A DNA stretch of 12,707 bases from NCBI GenBank assembly GCA_934589155.1, contig CAKTNP010000037.1, positions 1-12,707 of the forward strand, given 5' to 3'. Of the stretch, positions 11,008 to 12,707 are shown piece after piece. The notes under the pieces are model-generated. The model was not told the DNA's origin. It did no database searches and saw nothing but the letters and a program-made list of their open reading frames with translations. This DNA comes from an uncultured Oscillospiraceae bacterium. Lineage in GTDB: Bacteria > Bacillota > Clostridia > Oscillospirales > Oscillospiraceae. Within the stretch, counting starts at the first letter, position 1; every line of letters begins with the position of its first letter. The position numbers and the translations under genes are program-made.

Positions 11008-12707
11008 ATGAAGTACGATGACGACGGAAATCTGACCTCCGTTACGACGACAGGGCTCAAGGGAGAGGGGAGCGAGTACAAAAACGGGAATCTGATCAAG
11101 AGCGTTACCAGCGGCTATGGAACCTTTACTTATAAATACGAAGATTCCGCCCATCCCCATAGCGCTACTTCGGTTTCCAACGGCGTTGTGACCCAAAAGA
11201 ACGAGTATGATACGGTTGGAAATGCCACGACGACCACGCTCAGCGGCAGCTCCGGCCCGTACCTGAAAACCAGCGCCTCCTACACCAACGGGAATAACCT
11301 CCTTGCTTCCGTGACGGATTCCTCCGGGCAGAAGGTAAGCTACCAGTATGGTGACGCCAGAAGCTTGATGACAGGACTGCCTACGAAGATTCTGGACGTA
11401 AACGGCAATGCCACCATAACCTCCTATACGGATTTCAACCGTCTTGACCAAAAAGTATTTGCCAGCAGCGGAAAGATTCAATATAATTATAGCAACGGAT
11501 CTTTGACCGGCGTGACCCGGACGGGCGCAGGCAAAACGCAAAACCTGACCCTGGGCCGGGACGGCTTCGGCAACCGGACCTCCGTCCGGGTGGGCGACAT
11601 TCTGCTGTCCAGCTACGAATACGGCGCCGGAAACGGTTTGCTGAAAAAGCAGACCCACGGCAATAATGCTTCGGTGTCCTATACCTATGACAATCTGGGC
11701 CGGATCCTGAAGGCGTCCTACTCCAGCGGCAGGAGCCTCCACTATACTTATACCGGCGACGGCCAGGTGTACTCCATCACCGACGACAACGGTACCTCCG
11801 CCACCACGGACGATCTTGTCTGCTACTACACCTATGATTCCCTGGGCCGGGTAGTGGACAGCCGGATGTGCCGGGGAATCCAAGCTCTGCTGCAAAGCCA
11901 CCTGACCTATGATGATTGCAGCCGTGTGTCCTCCCAGGCTTGGCAGATGGGCAGCCAGAGCTACAAGGAGAACTATACTTACAGTTCCAAGGACGGCACC
12001 CTGACAGGAATTTCCAGTTCCGGCGGCGGAAACAGCCTGACTCTGGGATATGACGCTCTGGAGCGGCTTTCCACCGTCAAGAACAGCCTGTACACCAAGA
12101 GCTTTGGGTACAAGACACTCAGCGGTTCCCAGAGTACCACCCAAGTGGAAAAGATCCAGTACTCCGGCTTGAAGAGCGCGCTGAGCAGCCTGTCTTACAG
12201 CTACACCTATGACGCCCTTGGAAACATTGCTTCGATGACCCCCAGCGTGGGATACCGGGAGGCCTATATCTATGACGCCATGGGCCAGCTCACGGGAGCC
12301 GCTCTGGGAAACAACTATTATTACTATAACTACGATCCGACCGGAAATCTGATGTCGGTCCAGGCCGCCGGAACCACAAACTCCTATACCTATGGCAACA
12401 GCAGCTGGGTGGATCTGCTGACGGCGTACAATGGACAAGCCATTGCTTACGAAGGTCAGACTGTGGCCGCAGACGGCAGCGTGAGCGGAACCCCGGTCAG
12501 CGGCAATCCCATCAGCTATTACAACGGCAGTCGGTGGAGCTTTGCCTGGAGCGAGGGGCGGAATCTGACCTCCGCCGTCTCCACCGATGAAGAGGGCACG
12601 CTGAACGCCAACGCTCAGTACGCCTACGATGCCGGTGGCCTGCGGATCGAGAAAACCGTGGCGGTGGAGGAGTATGAGTGGGTCGTAGAGCACTCCTATA
12701 CCGCCAC
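11008..12707 (+). CDS. RHS/YD-repeat protein, 5'-truncated, continues past the window
   Basis: The frame is open from 10939 (after an in-frame TAG at 10936-10938) to the window end with no stop. RHS-like sequence is already present before the first ATG at 11008 (KEPAKV, then MKYDDDGNLTSV), and neither a ribosome-binding site, a signal peptide nor the N-terminal domains expected of such proteins are seen. YD repeats follow, for example YTYDNLGRILKA (about 11680), YTYDSLGRVVDS (about 11829), YTYDALGNIASM (about 12205), YIYDAMGQLTGA and YDPTGNLMSV (about 12330). Such proteins form a hollow beta shell that encloses a variable C-terminal toxin and are secreted or surface-bound in competition between cells. 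The toxin end and any immunity gene lie beyond the window. Composition is coding-like throughout and no frameshift is seen. Either a decayed or a silent, recombinable RHS cassette. Confidence 0.8.
   Translation, partial: MKYDDDGNLTSVTTTGLKGEGSEYKNGNLIKSVTSGYGTFTYKYEDSAHPHSATSVSNGVVTQKNEYDTVGNATTTTLSGSSGPYLKTSASYTNGNNLLASVTDSSGQKVSYQYGDARSLMTGLPTKILDVNGNATITSYTDFNRLDQKVFASSGKIQYNYSNGSLTGVTRTGAGKTQNLTLGRDGFGNRTSVRVGDILLSSYEYGAGNGLLKKQTHGNNASVSYTYDNLGRILKASYSSGRSLHYTYTGDGQVYSITDDNGTSATTDDLVCYYTYDSLGRVVDSRMCRGIQALLQSHLTYDDCSRVSSQAWQMGSQSYKENYTYSSKDGTLTGISSSGGGNSLTLGYDALERLSTVKNSLYTKSFGYKTLSGSQSTTQVEKIQYSGLKSALSSLSYSYTYDALGNIASMTPSVGYREAYIYDAMGQLTGAALGNNYYYYNYDPTGNLMSVQAAGTTNSYTYGNSSWVDLLTAYNGQAIAYEGQTVAADGSVSGTPVSGNPISYYNGSRWSFAWSEGRNLTSAVSTDEEGTLNANAQYAYDAGGLRIEKTVAVEEYEWVVEHSYTA

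Noticed and set aside
10960..12693. A 577-codon open frame on the minus strand
   Set aside because: It is antisense to the RHS repeats. Its Val/Gly/Ile-rich low-complexity sequence is the mirror of the repeated Tyr/Asp/Thr codons on the plus strand, where YD repeats are clear.
1..12707. CRISPR array, riboswitch, insertion sequence or replication origin
   Set aside because: No regularly spaced repeats, transposase frame with terminal repeats, known riboswitch core or cluster of DnaA boxes was seen on reading both strands.

Overview
The window looks like a chromosomal segment from a Gram-positive, spore-forming member of the Clostridia. The clues are a BofA-type sporulation membrane protein, a TetR regulator with the DhaS-like layout, a YitT-family membrane protein, a type II lipoprotein signal, tRNA genes with encoded CCA, and strong TTGACA/TATAAT promoters. 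Core genes are GC-rich with many GGC/CTG/CCG codons, which fits an Oscillospiraceae-like gut bacterium. That family placement is an inference; no marker gene here settles it.

Positions 1-1290 are compositionally different (more AT-rich) and look like the worn edge of an integrative element. They hold the 3' end of one unknown gene, a small unknown gene, a 57-codon C-terminal stump of an OmpR/VanR-type response regulator fused onto it, a repeat-rich leader, and a small DUF3784-type membrane protein. Positions 1300-2600 hold a minus-strand TetR-type regulator and, divergently, a remnant of an RND/MMPL-type exporter that has lost its start and all membrane segments. A perfect inverted repeat lies between them. 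Two back-to-back hairpin terminators follow (2556-2657).

Positions 2700-9430 are the core. A minus-strand bofA and a plus-strand operon are driven from divergent sigma-A promoters 17 bases apart. The operon carries a type IIA topoisomerase B subunit, its A subunit, a YitT-family membrane protein, and a lipoprotein with a transglutaminase-like fold, spaced by 16-19 bases. The topoisomerase pair is of the topoisomerase IV type, without a recognisable GyrA box, and has unusual residues in the ATPase motifs and at the quinolone-pocket serine position.

Positions 9440-10700 are a compact RNA-gene block: tRNA-Gly(GCC) with its own promoter and terminator, the convergent 16S rRNA methyltransferase gene rsmE, and tRNA-Leu(GAG), divergent from rsmE with its own promoter and terminator. 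A gene-free stretch of about 270 bases rich in hairpins and palindromes follows. The window ends inside a long RHS/YD-repeat polymorphic-toxin-type gene (about 10939-12707, continuing beyond) whose 5' end appears to be missing.

I found no CRISPR array, no intact transposase or integrase, and no clearly new multi-gene system. The most interesting points are the unusual topoisomerase pair, the transglutaminase-like lipoprotein that lacks the catalytic histidine, the decayed TetR/exporter locus with its candidate operator, and the headless RHS gene next to tRNA-Leu.
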